A stretch of DNA of 64,000 nucleotides. Source: Holacanthus passer (taxonomy: Eukaryota; Chordata; Actinopteri; Pomacanthidae). Location: the NCBI GenBank assembly GCA_025331565.1, contig JAFREQ010000026.1:434001-498000 (forward strand). The letters run 5' to 3'. A model generated the notes under the pieces. The model saw only the letters and a program-made list of their open reading frames with translations. It had not been told where the DNA came from and ran no database searches. Positions 50,293 through 62,000 of the stretch are shown piece by piece; within the stretch, counting starts at the first letter, position 1; each line of letters begins with the position of its first letter. The position numbers and the translations under genes are program-made.

Positions 50293-51400
50293 TCTGGTGG
50301 TGCGTTCACTGACTGAGGAGGGTTGTTTTGGTCCTGCGATCCGGACCTTTCAGCTTAAAATAAAACTCTAAAAAATGAGGGAGAATAAAAGCCAGAAAAC
50401 ACGTCCTTGTTGTTGTAGCTTTGGCTTCACTTGAACATGTATTCAGGCTCGTTTCATGTCCCTGTACGGCGTGTCCACCTCCGCCTGAAACTCCACCCAC
50501 TGTTTTCCAGCAAGACACGTGACCCCTTCATGGCGCCTCGGAAACCCGAAGTTCATGCCTGCAAATTAAAAAAAAAGAAAACTAAAAACGGATATTGTAA
50601 TATATTTTAAAAACCACCAGTAGAGAAGTGGATAAAATAATAATTTGGTTTGTTTTTATGTATTCTTTATTCATTTATTCCCCCAAAACTACTTTAGATG
50701 TACTTTAGAACTACTCATTTAGTAACAGTGTTTGCCCTCGTTTCATTTCACAGTTTGGCACAATAAAACACAATGATACAATAAACATACATCAGCATTG
50801 ATCCCAGTATAATTCAAAATAATTAGGTAGTTTATCAAATGTGCAAAGCTGCATATTTCACATATATTTTATAGTTTTGGAGCTCAAGCGTATTTTTCCA
50901 ACAGTCCTCGAAGGCAGCATGCCAGCCCTTCCTGCATTTTCCTCAGTCAAACCTCTTCTTCCTGTGCTCTAGTTCATTTGTGGCTTGTTGGTCTTATTTG
51001 CCTTTATGATGTAATAACTGTGGGAATGATCATGACTGTGAATGTAAAAAGTCTGGAGTCTTGTTTCATTTATCCACTTCACTGTTTTTAAGCCTCCACG
51101 ACTCAAAAAATCATGTGTATAGTGCAAAAATAGTGAATCTATAGTTCCATTTTTATTGCAGACAAAAATATAAACTACAGATGCAGAAGTGACTATCAAA
51201 AATACCAAATCTCATAAATGATACACATAGACAGAATGACGTATTAGAAACTCAATTTTCAGGTTCATTGATGTGCTTATGTGGGTTTGTGGGTCATCCA
51301 CAAAAATTTAAAAATGTGGGTTACAGTGACTAGATTTGCCACAGAATTAAAGTGAGGCACAGCAAAGGCAGATCAAGTGACAGTTTCAACCGGAGAACAT
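50293..51400. other. Intergenic region between slc8b1 and the acyl-CoA dehydrogenase gene
   Basis: No coding sequence seen. It includes the slc8b1 5' flank (CpG-containing up to about 50550) and the AT-rich 3' flank of the minus-strand dehydrogenase gene. A minus-strand AATAAA lies near 51148. Confidence 0.5.
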
Positions 51401-54400
51401 TCAGTCTTGGATCAGTCGGTCATACACCAGCGCAGCATCAAGTGGTGGAGAGCTGGGATCATAGCAGCCTGTCGCCTGTTTAGTCGCCACAGGACATAAG
51501 TCGTGTTCACACCACCTGGAACATAAAAATAACAATACTGTATATGATCAATTCATGCAAAATTTGTGTTGTATCTTTTATTGACATGAAAGAAGAGTAC
51601 ATTTTTACCTGAGAGCAGCATAGGTGTCAGATGGAGAGGCTCCTTTCCAACTTGCATGGTCAATAAGTAGGGCACCTGTGAACATACAGAGAGTTAAACA
51701 GGATCTTAAGATGTTTATTTAAAAATAATAATGGTGGCTGTAATGGTAAACTGAACTAAAGTTTATCAATTAGTATATTATACAGCTTATGCAAAGTGAA
51801 AAGTATAATTATGACATAAAGTACGTAAAGTTGAAAGTATTGTTCTTTTTTTTAATTGGACCATGTGTATTAAAAGCATGCATGACATAGCTGGTGTATA
51901 ACAATATATACATACATAGTAGGATGATTAATAATGATGTAGCTTAATGAAAGAGATTTAAGATGATAGACTTGGGTTTTTAGGAAAGGGGTGAAGATCA
52001 CGTACAACATGAAGTTAGGTGCAATTTTTTTAATATATCTATGCCAATCTGAGCAGAGGAGCAGAACCCGCTTGTTGACCAGAGCAGAGAAATGTGCTTC
52101 TGCTGTGAACAGCCAGGCTACTGATGTGTAAGAATTGACCTATTGTGGCACTCCTGCTTCCCGAGACTGTTCGTGTCTACACATTTTGAAAGAGCAACAA
52201 ATGGGGAAACTCCAACGCTTGGCCGGCAGCATCAATGGTGTAACTTCATCAGTCAGCTACTCAGTCAGTCAGTCAGTCAGTAAATCACACACAACTGCAG
52301 TTAGCCCCACGATCCAGCCAAAAACACAATATCTTTGATTCTGCTTTTGTTTTTTGAGAGTATTTGTTTTTGTTTCGGAGCACTCTTTTAAGGGAGAGGA
52401 GTGTATGTGTGATTGTGGTAGCTACCTGCGTAGATGCGAGCCAGGCTGTATGCCAGGTCTCTGGCTGCCAGCTCCAGGTAGCCGGGTCCTCTGGTAACTG
52501 CTACTTGAACAAAATTCTCCAGTTCAGAGAGAGCATCATGTACTGTTTTCACTGCTGGGGTCAATGAGGAAACGCCTGATGCACCGGCAAGCAGGGACTA
52601 CAAGAACAAGAAAACAAGTGCACATCACATTCCTGTCACAGATGAGTTGCCGAACTTGTTTGGCTGGATCATTCCCTGACCACGTACCTTGACATGGGTG
52701 AAGTAAGCATGAAGAACCATTCCTGAGCTACGAGCCACACAACGCAGCACATCTAGGGACAGGACATTTGTGGTACCTTCCCAAATACTCAACACCTGAG
52801 AGAGAAACACACAGGTTAGCTTCACAATTGCAAATGCCATAAAATACTTCCGATTTTTCTGTATTGACTTCACCTGCGAGTCACGAAGGAGTCCAGGCAA
52901 CCCAGTATCCTCGATGTAGCCCTGTCCACCAAAGCTTTCCAAACCCTCTGACACCACAGCCACTGCCTGAGATAGAACAAAACAAGGATATTAAGGGTCT
53001 GTATCAAAACAGCGAGATGACAGTTTATCATATTTGTACAAGCTGTGCACCTGTTTCCCAGTGTACAGTTTGACTACAGGTGTGAGCAGACGCAGCAGGT
53101 GTGTATCAAGCTGGGTCGCCATGCCGTTTTCCTCTCTGCCCAACAGACGACACACATCCATCACCAGAAGGAACGCTCCGCGAGTCTCCACCTGTGCAGG
53201 TCATCAGCAAGCATGAGTAAGGCATGATGGGAAATACTGCATAGAGTTTGTGTAGATTGTTCACTTCCTACTGGCTCACCTCCATCCTAGCAAGAGTCTG
53301 TATGTGCAGTGGGTGGTCTTTAAGAAGCTTTCCAAAGGCAGTGCGGCGAGTGGCATAGTCACGAGCTAACTGGACCACCCTGCAAACACAGATATTATTA
53401 ATCAGCTTATTTATAGTATGTTTTTAGAAAGGAGTGCAGGTTGCAGTGCAGTAGTTTGAGTAGTATCCTGCCTTCTCATTGCGGCTGCTGCAGAGATGCT
53501 GTTGTGGATCCGGGTTATAGTCAGCATGTTAGCTATGGAGGCCACACCTCTCCCTTCCTCTGAGAGCTGTAAATGTAAAGAAGGGATAAAGATGTCAAGA
53601 ATTTTTGGCAAATTCATTTGATGTCAAAATAAATCAGGGACTATTTTTCTGTGTGTTTTTGATGGATGCTAATCTCCAATAATGCAATACGCAAAGGAAA
53701 TCATCGCATCAGAAGCATTTTGCTGTGTAAAAAAAGTCAAGTACTTTTTTTGAGACTATGTACTAAAATAGTATACTACGATGAGTAGTATGTTCTGTGC
53801 AGCACTATGCAGCTCTCAAGTGCTTTCAGCTCATTGTTTTGGTTTGCTGGTCTCTTTGGCTGAGTGTTGCTCTTACTGACTCCTCCATACAAAGTCATTG
53901 GCAGCCATTCACAGCTCACTACCTCACACAGTATGCTACCTGGCCAGTTGTTACCGAAGCAGCAAATTAATGATGAGAATCTAAAAGATGAAATAGAAAA
54001 TCAAGGTTTGTTGTTCTTGGTCTACTTTTAGACTTCTAGCAGTCAATAGTTCTTTGTTACAGAGGACTGGCAAACAAGATGACTGAATGCTCCACTTGGC
54101 AGAATAATACTAGAAAAGGTTCTGCTTGTTCCTACTGCACAAAGCCTAAGAATAAACATAGTGAGCTGTGGTTGACCCACTGTGGCTTTGCCGTAAAAGA
54201 GACATAGACCAGAGAAAGAATCTGCACTTTATTGTTACAGTAATAACTGATGATATGTAACTGACCCTGTGTGCCGGCAGGCCGTCCAGCAGTAACTCAG
54301 CAGTCGGCATCTGTCTTGTGCCCAGCTTGTCCTTCAGTCTCTGAACCTCTATACCCTTCAGTCGGCCGTCCTCATGTCTACTCACCTCTGCATAGAACAA

Positions 54401-56551
54401 AGACAAACCCCTGCTACCCTAGAGAATGAAGACATAAGGCGCAATGAAATCATTTTGTAAGTAGTTTGAGAAGAGTGACGACAGATGTTAGAGGAGTGTA
54501 AGAAGTCAGCAGTACTGGTGTGGTTGCTCCTGTTCTGTCCTGCACTCTGGCCAGTGTGAGAGTCATGTCTGCATCTGTAGCAGAGGTGAACCACTTGAAG
54601 CCGTGTAGTTTGTAGGAACCGTCTGTCTGAGGAACAGCCACTGTCTCTGTGCCACGGGCTGAGGAAATGCAAGACAGAAAAAAGCAACTCATGATGCATT
54701 GTAATATTTAGTCTTGTTCTGCACAACAAAAGCTAAAACAGTAACTATTATTTACACATTTCGTCAGCAGATAACTTAAGTGACAACAATTAATAAAGCA
54801 TAGATACACATTTAAAGGCATTTTCTCTATAATTTTTAGAAAGTTTTTCTTTGTGATACTGGTTCATGTAGGACAACTGTGAGTGTCACTACCGACCCAC
54901 GTCAGATCCACCCTGTCTTTCTGTCATCCACTGTCCAGACGTCCAGAAACGTTCAGGTTGACGGGTGGTCAAACGACTGTAGGCTTCATCTACTGGCCAC
55001 GAAACACCTAAAGACTTCAAATAAACAGCCAGAAAATCACTCACTAAGCTAAAAACAAATACAAAAAAGCATTTACATGTGTTGCAATAATCTGACTGCT
55101 CTAAAACCCATGTTTACATGCAGCAATTCAATAATCATATTTCTGGCTAGCTGCTATTATATACCATATTTCTAAACTAAAGCTGGCAAGAGTATACGTG
55201 ATGCAGTGGTAACGTCGCTATTGTTCAACTAACATCAATTAACAAGCAAAGTTTGGTTTGCTGCCAAAATAAGAATGGTGTTGGACATAAAGTATCTGTT
55301 AGTCAGATAATTTGTTCTTCTGACAAACCTGGATGACTTTAGCAGCTCCATCAGTCATGGCCAGAGGACAGGTGAAGAGACCAGAGGAGGGAGAGAAGAT
55401 GTACAACTTGCTCATCTGGTACACACGACTGGAACACACAAACACACACACACAATTTCTCTTAGTTTCTCATTTAGAGCAAAGTATCCTATTGGAAAAG
55501 GCAAAAAATGTGAAATATGAGCTAAACCGAAAAAGGAAGTACATCAGTCTCCTAACCTCCACTCCCCAAGTGGCCTCTCATAGCCAATGGCCACCAGTCC
55601 TTCCTCTGCAGACAGGTCTTTCAGGCGTTTCCAGGCCGGGGAGGTCACAATGCGGTCCACTCTGCGACCCCAAGGATCAAAGTGCTCCAACCGTGGAGAA
55701 GTAACCGCACATTCTCTGCCCCACTCGTCCACCTCATTGGCCATGCGCTCTCCAAATGCACACAGGTCTGACACAGCAGTCTGTGAACAAGTATATACAA
55801 ATACATTCACCTCATCTTATTAGCTGGACCAGATAGATGTTTTCCAGCTGTTTGCTCAAGTTCCATTTTGTGGGTATAATTTAGAAAATCTGCCACTTGA
55901 TGTTGGCAGCAAAACTGAGAGAAAACTGTGCAGCAGACATGAGTAACTGAGGTTCTAATTAATATAATAAATATACATAAAATAATAATTAATAAGATGA
56001 AACATATTTGCAAAGTATTTGTCCAACAGCTTTTTCACTACACTTAGTGTATTTGATAAATGTTTTTGTTTGAAATTGTTTAAAAAGAAAAAGAAATAAA
56101 CTTTCTTTTCTCCTTTCTCTCCTTCATGTGGACTGAAAAATATTCTATATCTGACTGCTCATTATGACTAATATGACAGTCTCAGATATCATATTATTAC
56201 TCAACTGTAGCACTGTGTTGGGTCATCACTGTACAGTATATTTCCAACACCAGCTGAAGGCTCCCTCCTCACCTCCTGGAGCAGGTGTCTCCTCAGGTAT
56301 CCTCTGAGCAAGGCATCCTCTAGAAATGGGTTCTTCAGCACAGGTCTTTCCTGGAAGAAAGATCCTATCTTGGCTCTGGAGAATGCCAGGGAGCCCGATG
56401 CCTCCCAGAGCTGTTCTTCATCAGATCTTGCTGCCCCCAGCTTGGCTACACTGGCTGATCTGACGTGGACGAGCGGTCGAGGAGCAGCACACTGCAGCCT
56501 GTGGCATCCTCCAGCTACACGGCGGCTCAGTAGGGCTGAAAACACAGACAT
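51401..56551 (-). CDS. AidB-type acyl-CoA dehydrogenase family protein, probably mitochondrial
   Basis: Flavoprotein of the acyl-CoA dehydrogenase superfamily, closest to the AidB branch; its substrate is not evident. Exons in coding order: 56551-56273, 55780-55557, 55428-55329, 55014-54897, 54658-54516, 54418-54266, 53566-53472, 53379-53280, 53191-53051, 52966-52874, 52795-52688, 52597-52426, 51675-51609 and 51515-51401. They give 635 residues in frame. The first 40 residues are rich in Arg, Ser and Ala and lack acidic residues, as in a mitochondrial presequence. AidB-like motifs are FDPWGRRVDRI, WMTERQGGSDV (flavin-binding region), GFKWFTSATDADMTL, VQRLKDKLGTR, FGGQGYIEDTGLPGLLRDSQ and SIWEGTTNVLSLDVLR. 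The Glu in WEGTTN is at the position of the catalytic base in MCAD. Intron 7 has a GC donor. I do not recognise a settled vertebrate symbol; ACAD10/11 are less similar in layout because there is no kinase-like domain. Confidence 0.9.
52261..52280. repeat. (TCAG)5 tetranucleotide repeat
   Basis: Five tandem TCAG units in the intron between dehydrogenase exons 12 and 13. Each unit contains an AG or CT splice-like dinucleotide, but none is in the exon path used here. Confidence 0.85.
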
Positions 56552-58077
56552 GGCTCAAGAGCTGCAGCCTGGGACGAGAAAAGAGAAGAAGAATCAGCAT
56601 ATGGAAGCTTCAAGTGTGTGAAAGATAGCAGGGAGAGAAGATCTGGTTTCATTCATTCATGACTATTTAGAATCCAAAATGTAATATTGTTAAACAGATA
56701 TTTCATTCAATATTGTTACATTTTCGGCTCATTTGTGGATTTTCAGACCTTCTTCTCTTTCCTCTACATGTTTTATGTTTGGCTTCAATGAGATCCAATA
56801 TTTTCAAACAGAAATCATCAATGTCAAAAATTTGATAATAATAATAATAATTCTCTTTTTTAGCCAAACATTATATGTCATAATAATTTTGAGTTTCAAC
56901 ACTTCTGAGTGTTAGTTTTAATATTTTTCATATCATCAGTCTATGTATTTAAAACAGAAATGCTAAAATGTCCACATGATATATTTTGTAAATACACAGT
57001 TAGCTAACATCACAATTTATTGTCTTGATAATTCAATTATAGCTAGTTCTGCGAATAGCTTAAATTGTCTAATAATTATCTGCTTTAAGTGATATCAAAT
57101 TAAATCACATTGTTTGAATTGTCCAGCTACAATATACTGAGAGCAGCTAACCGCTAACAGCCTCAGTGAAGTGGGTCAAAGTTCAAACCACTACGTCGTC
57201 CTTTTTGTTCAGGTATTAGCTTTCTATTTAGTAGTAATTTCATTTTATTTGGTTTAATTATATTCTACTGGTTAATAGAGCAGACAAACTGATAACATGT
57301 TAGTCTTGCCTTCGTTATTAAACTGTGTAGTAAAGTTATATTGTTCATTTTTCCAACCTGAAATGAATCAACAACAACAGAGAGTGAGGGTGCTAACCGT
57401 TAGCTTTTCTACATTTAGTTTCATTTGCAATCATTTTTAGCCAGTTTGTACTGATAACTGATTTGAAAACATTAAATCCTCGGCAGGTCAAACCTATAAA
57501 CTTCATGTGTGTAAGAAGAAATACTTATTTTTTTTACCTGACTTCAGTCGAGCAGCGTTTACTTTCAGCAGTCGCCTTCAAAATAAAAGTCCAGACGTTA
57601 AAGGTCCGTTGACTCAAATTACAGAAAAACATAGTAACTTAACCCAGAGGTGTGCAGATGGTTTAAATTTAATTTACGTATATTTTGAGAGCTTTCTCAC
57701 AGCGGCAAAAATTTAATTAAAAAAGAAACATCTCATTCAAGTGTCTCTGTTTCTCTGAATAGTCAATTCAATACAGTCCAGTTTTCATAAAAACACATTG
57801 AAACACTTCGGTTTTCAATACTTGGAGCACAACAAATGAAACTTGACAGATGACAGAAATCTCAAGAGACCACAAACCCCAAAACTAAACTGCTGCAGGG
57901 AAGTGAAAGTTTTGAAATGTAGGTATTTACCCTTCAAGACTTGTATTAACTAAGAATAATATTTAATTGATTGCTTTTTAACGTTTACTGGACTCATCTG
58001 AAAATATGCAATATAAAGCATATACAAGCGTATCAAAATAGCAGACATACATTCATCAAAGGTGTTGCTGAACCGGT
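56552..58077. other. Intergenic region between the dehydrogenase start and the morc2 3' end
   Basis: No coding exon is recognised. The segment is AT-rich and contains a nuclear-receptor DR1 site (57173-57185). It serves as the 5' flank of the dehydrogenase gene. A 5' non-coding exon could exist but cannot be called. Confidence 0.5.
57173..57185 (+). promoter_or_regulatory. DR1 (PPAR/HNF4-type) element
   Basis: GGGTCA-A-AGTTCA is a direct repeat of two RGKTCA half-sites with one base between, an exact fit to the DR1 consensus bound by PPAR-RXR or HNF4. It lies 622 bases upstream of the start codon of the acyl-CoA dehydrogenase gene. The match is seen; occupancy is inference. Confidence 0.5.
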
Positions 58078-59003
58078 TTTATTGTTCTAAGTAAAGATTT
58101 GTCAAAAATACAGAATCCTTTGTTCCAATCAGAACAAAAAGACAGAAAGCATGCACCGTTTAATAAAACATTTCCATGACATGTTAAAAATCTGTTCAAA
58201 AGGAAGGACACAGGCACTGAATTATGAACACAACTTTTGCATTTGAATGAGAAGTTTTTTCTCTTCCAAAAATAAACACAGAACAGTCATAGCTTAAATT
58301 CAGAAGGGATATAAGGGAATAATCATACTGATAAAACCCAGTAAGTAGTTCTTGTGTGTGGGTGTGACGAACCACCCAACCGTAAAATATTAACCTGGTT
58401 TGCTCTCAGACCAGGGTGGGGGAAGGTAATGGGCAACACTGATGTGTTTTTAGTGTAAAAAAATAAAAGTTAATGTTTAAGTACACGCCCAGTCGAGCCC
58501 AAGTCTCGCGTCACTTGGCGTGTCTGATTCTCATCTGACGAAGGACCAAAATGAGGAAAAAATCAGTCTGCAGTTGTCACAGCATTAGTTGATTATATAC
58601 TGTAAAGGGAGCATAACTTGTATTAAACCTACACAAACTATTTCAAACGTCAATCCAGATAGGATGGCTTAAACATAGATTAACATATATAAGCAGGTAT
58701 ATAAAAAGGACTAATGAGAAAACCACAGGTCAGACAGCTTATCCAACAACGTAGAAACATCAGAGAACCTGCCCAAACTCAAAGAACGCACTGGTGCTGA
58801 CTTGACGCTGGAACAATCAAAATCAAAGATCAAACTCAAAATGGAGGGATTAATGATGAAAGTATTCCCTAAATATTCACAGCCGACTCAACACATAAGG
58901 AGTCCTCGTGGAACCGTCAACTGGTAATGGCTTGAATGAAAACTGCCAGTCTATTCAGGTTCATGTCCTCTTCTCTCTTATATATTTCTCTTTTCAGTCT
59001 TCT
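58078..59003 (-). other. morc2 3' UTR
   Basis: Non-coding sequence after the morc2 stop. A minus-strand AATAAA (TTTATT at 58078-58083) would give a UTR of about 0.9 kb. Assigned by position and hexamer only. Confidence 0.5.
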
Positions 59004-62000
59004 TTAATCACCCTTGGTAAGGAGGTCCTCTATGTAGGCGTCAAGCTCATCATCTGTGTTTATGTCAATGTCCTGAAAGTGGAGAAAAGCAATTTTACTG
59101 ACTACATAATTCTTACAAACAGCAGTAATGAAATGACAAAGATTCCATTTGATAGGCAGGTAACGGTATATTTTCAATGATTAAGTATAGACAAAGTCTT
59201 ACCTCTTGTACTTTTTGCAGAAGTGCTACAATGTTTGTTCGTAGTTTCTGTAGTTTCTCATCTGCCTCCTTCAGTTTGACCTCAGTACTGTTGCTCTTCT
59301 CTTCCACAGCTTTGGCCCTGGCATCAGCTCTGCTCTGGTACGAGTTGCACAATGACTGGAGACCTGATTCATACTGCTGGAAATACTCTTTCTAAAAGGA
59401 GAGGGAAAAAGCCACATTAATACAACAGCACTCAATACTCTGGACAAGAAAACACAACAGTAAGTACAAATAAATGCATTCCCAGATTATTACAAGGTGT
59501 AGTATTGCTGAACAGGATCCATTTCTTGCTCCATTCTCTATTAATTTTATTGTTTTCAATGTAAAACCACATTTTCTATGTTTGATTTTAGGTTCAATTT
59601 CAGGCTCAGGGTTAATCTATTAAATCATCTATTATCCATCTCACCAAAGGAAAGGCCACCAACTCCTCGGCCGTCATGCTGTTAACATCATCCTTTGGGA
59701 TCCGAAAAGCAGGAGGGAAAAAGTAACGCAGCATAGTCCTGCAAACATGAACGGCACATGAACATACCACAGAGCTATTAGACTTAAGTGAAGAATGATT
59801 CTGAAACTATGTGCTTTGGCTGTAAGTGTGTGGTAACAACACCAGTTCATTGTAATCAGCTCACCTCAACATGGTGACCAGACTATCAGTCACCTCTCGA
59901 CTGGTTCCTGGTTGAGTCGTGTCTGGCTCCATGGGTGCCGGCCCCTTCTCTGCCTCCTGTTGGGTGTCAGGGGTCTGAGAGATTGGAGATGGCGGCCGCA
60001 TCAACCGGACTTCATCGCTACCCTTAAATACCCTTCGGACATACATACAAGTATAGGATATGAATTATCTGACATGTCAACAAAATGTGCCCTGAATGCA
60101 GCACAGACACACTATCTTACCATCGGTCTTTAGGGGTGGATCTGGGTACATAGTCAAACTTGACTTTCCAGCGAACACTCTGTTTATTTGCCTCCACAGC
60201 AATGACTTTGCCTGTGTACCACTCCTTGTTGACACGTACTTCTACCAGCAGACCCTTATCTGTAGAAAATAAATACATAGGTAGAAATTCCTCCCAGCTT
60301 TTAGAGGTTTCTTTTTCCAGTTCTGTGTGTGTTACATTTTAGTACAGAGCAGGCCATCATCTCACCTTTCTGAGCATTTTTAGTGTCATTCTCTGGATCC
60401 TGCTTTGGGGACTTCTCAGATGCCTGCAAACACAAACCAGTCATTACCACCACTGCAGTCAGAGAAACATGGTTCATTGACAATATGGTTAAAAGAAATT
60501 ATTTGCAATCCTGTTAATGAAAACAGTGAAAGTCCCAGTGTGACTTCAAGCATAAGGTGAGAAATGCATGCTTGGCTGCAGAAAGTAGAATATGACAACT
60601 TCAATTTCAGGGGTGGATTGTTAGAGGAGAGAATGATAATCTGACACCCAGATGAGCTGAAAGATTAAGTTGACAAGATTGTTAGAAGCTGTGAGAGCAG
60701 ATGCAGCTCAGCTTTATTTGAGGCTAGTAGAGAGAGGGACAGAGTAAAGCTACCTTTGCTTTAACTCCATGTAGTTGCATGGACATGGATTTAGGGATAG
60801 AGGTTGGTGTGGTTGGTGTCTGCCGTGAGGGAGAAGAAACCCCTTTCTTCTCAGGGTGTGAGTGTGTGTTAACCTGCAAAGTCAACAGCAGAGGGGCTCT
60901 GATTGGAGCTTCAATAGCAGGAATTTCTGCATTTCCTTCTTTCATTCACTATTTGAGTCCTTTCTGTGTCAACATCTTACCAGCCATCCGAATACTAATT
61001 AAGCTAATAAAGCTAATTAAGAAGTGCTTGAGTTATCCTTTTCCCTGATTGGCTATTGGGTTAAAGTTTGTGAGACACTTCATCTGTGTGGATGAAGAGA
61101 TTTCTGTCTCCTCTCATTCACTGCTTCATACAAGTTGATCCCTTGTAGGAGACATGTGGTAACGAAGGAAGAAAGGCAACAAGCAGCAGAAAAGCAACAG
61201 CAGCAAATACCATCACATTACAGTCCCCACAGCATGTCGCACAATGCACCACACAGACTTAAATACACAGGCCGATTCACAAGATTTAGTTGAACACTTG
61301 ATTGTTGCTAATGCCACAATTTTATTCTAAATATGTGTACATTTTGCAGCACTGATATAATTTGCACAATAAAAAAATTGAGCTACAGTGTTTCTGGACC
61401 TAATGCCAAAGAAAGTCTGTTCCGACTTATTAATTATGTTGTTAATTATGTTGTGTTTACCTCATCTAACTTGCCACGTTTGGGAGGTGGAGCCTTCTCT
61501 ACCACTTTCCCACGGTTACCAACAGCTGCGGCCATCTTGGATTTCTTTGTTTGTGTTTTTTCCTCCTCACTCTCCTCCTCATCTTCTTCCTCGTCCTCCT
61601 CCTCGTCTTCTTCCTCCTCCTCCTCCTCCTCCTCTTCCTCCTCACTGTCCTCCTGCTCGATGATTCTCTTGCGTTGTCCAGCAGCTGCTGGTTTGGCTGA
61701 TGATGCTTTGGCAGGTGTCTATAAGGAGACAATTATCACTATTTCACAGCTTTTTTGGGGTTTAACTTGAATATGCAGCCATATTAAACACTTTCACCAC
61801 CAAAAACCTTCCACTGGCACTTTGTGGTGTTAGTGGTATACTTCCTAAAACCTGTAACATACCCGTGAGCTGCGGCTGGGTGGGGGTGTTTTGGCTGTAG
61901 CTTTGGGTACAGGCTTTGCTGCAGGTGGAGGAGGCTTTGCTGTAGCTCTGGACCTGGATGCTTCAACTTTGGATGGTGGAGGAGCAGGTGTTCGGGTGGG

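Noticed and set aside
54897..55014. Possible frameshift in the dehydrogenase exon when read from the AG at CTTTAG
   Set aside because: Using the acceptor at TTTGAAG (exon start 55014) gives an intact frame (SLGVSWPVDEAYS), so no frameshift is needed.
61333..61770. Ser/Pro-rich plus-strand ORF and Arg-rich minus-strand ORF
   Set aside because: Wrong-frame readings of the acidic repeat in the morc2 exon.
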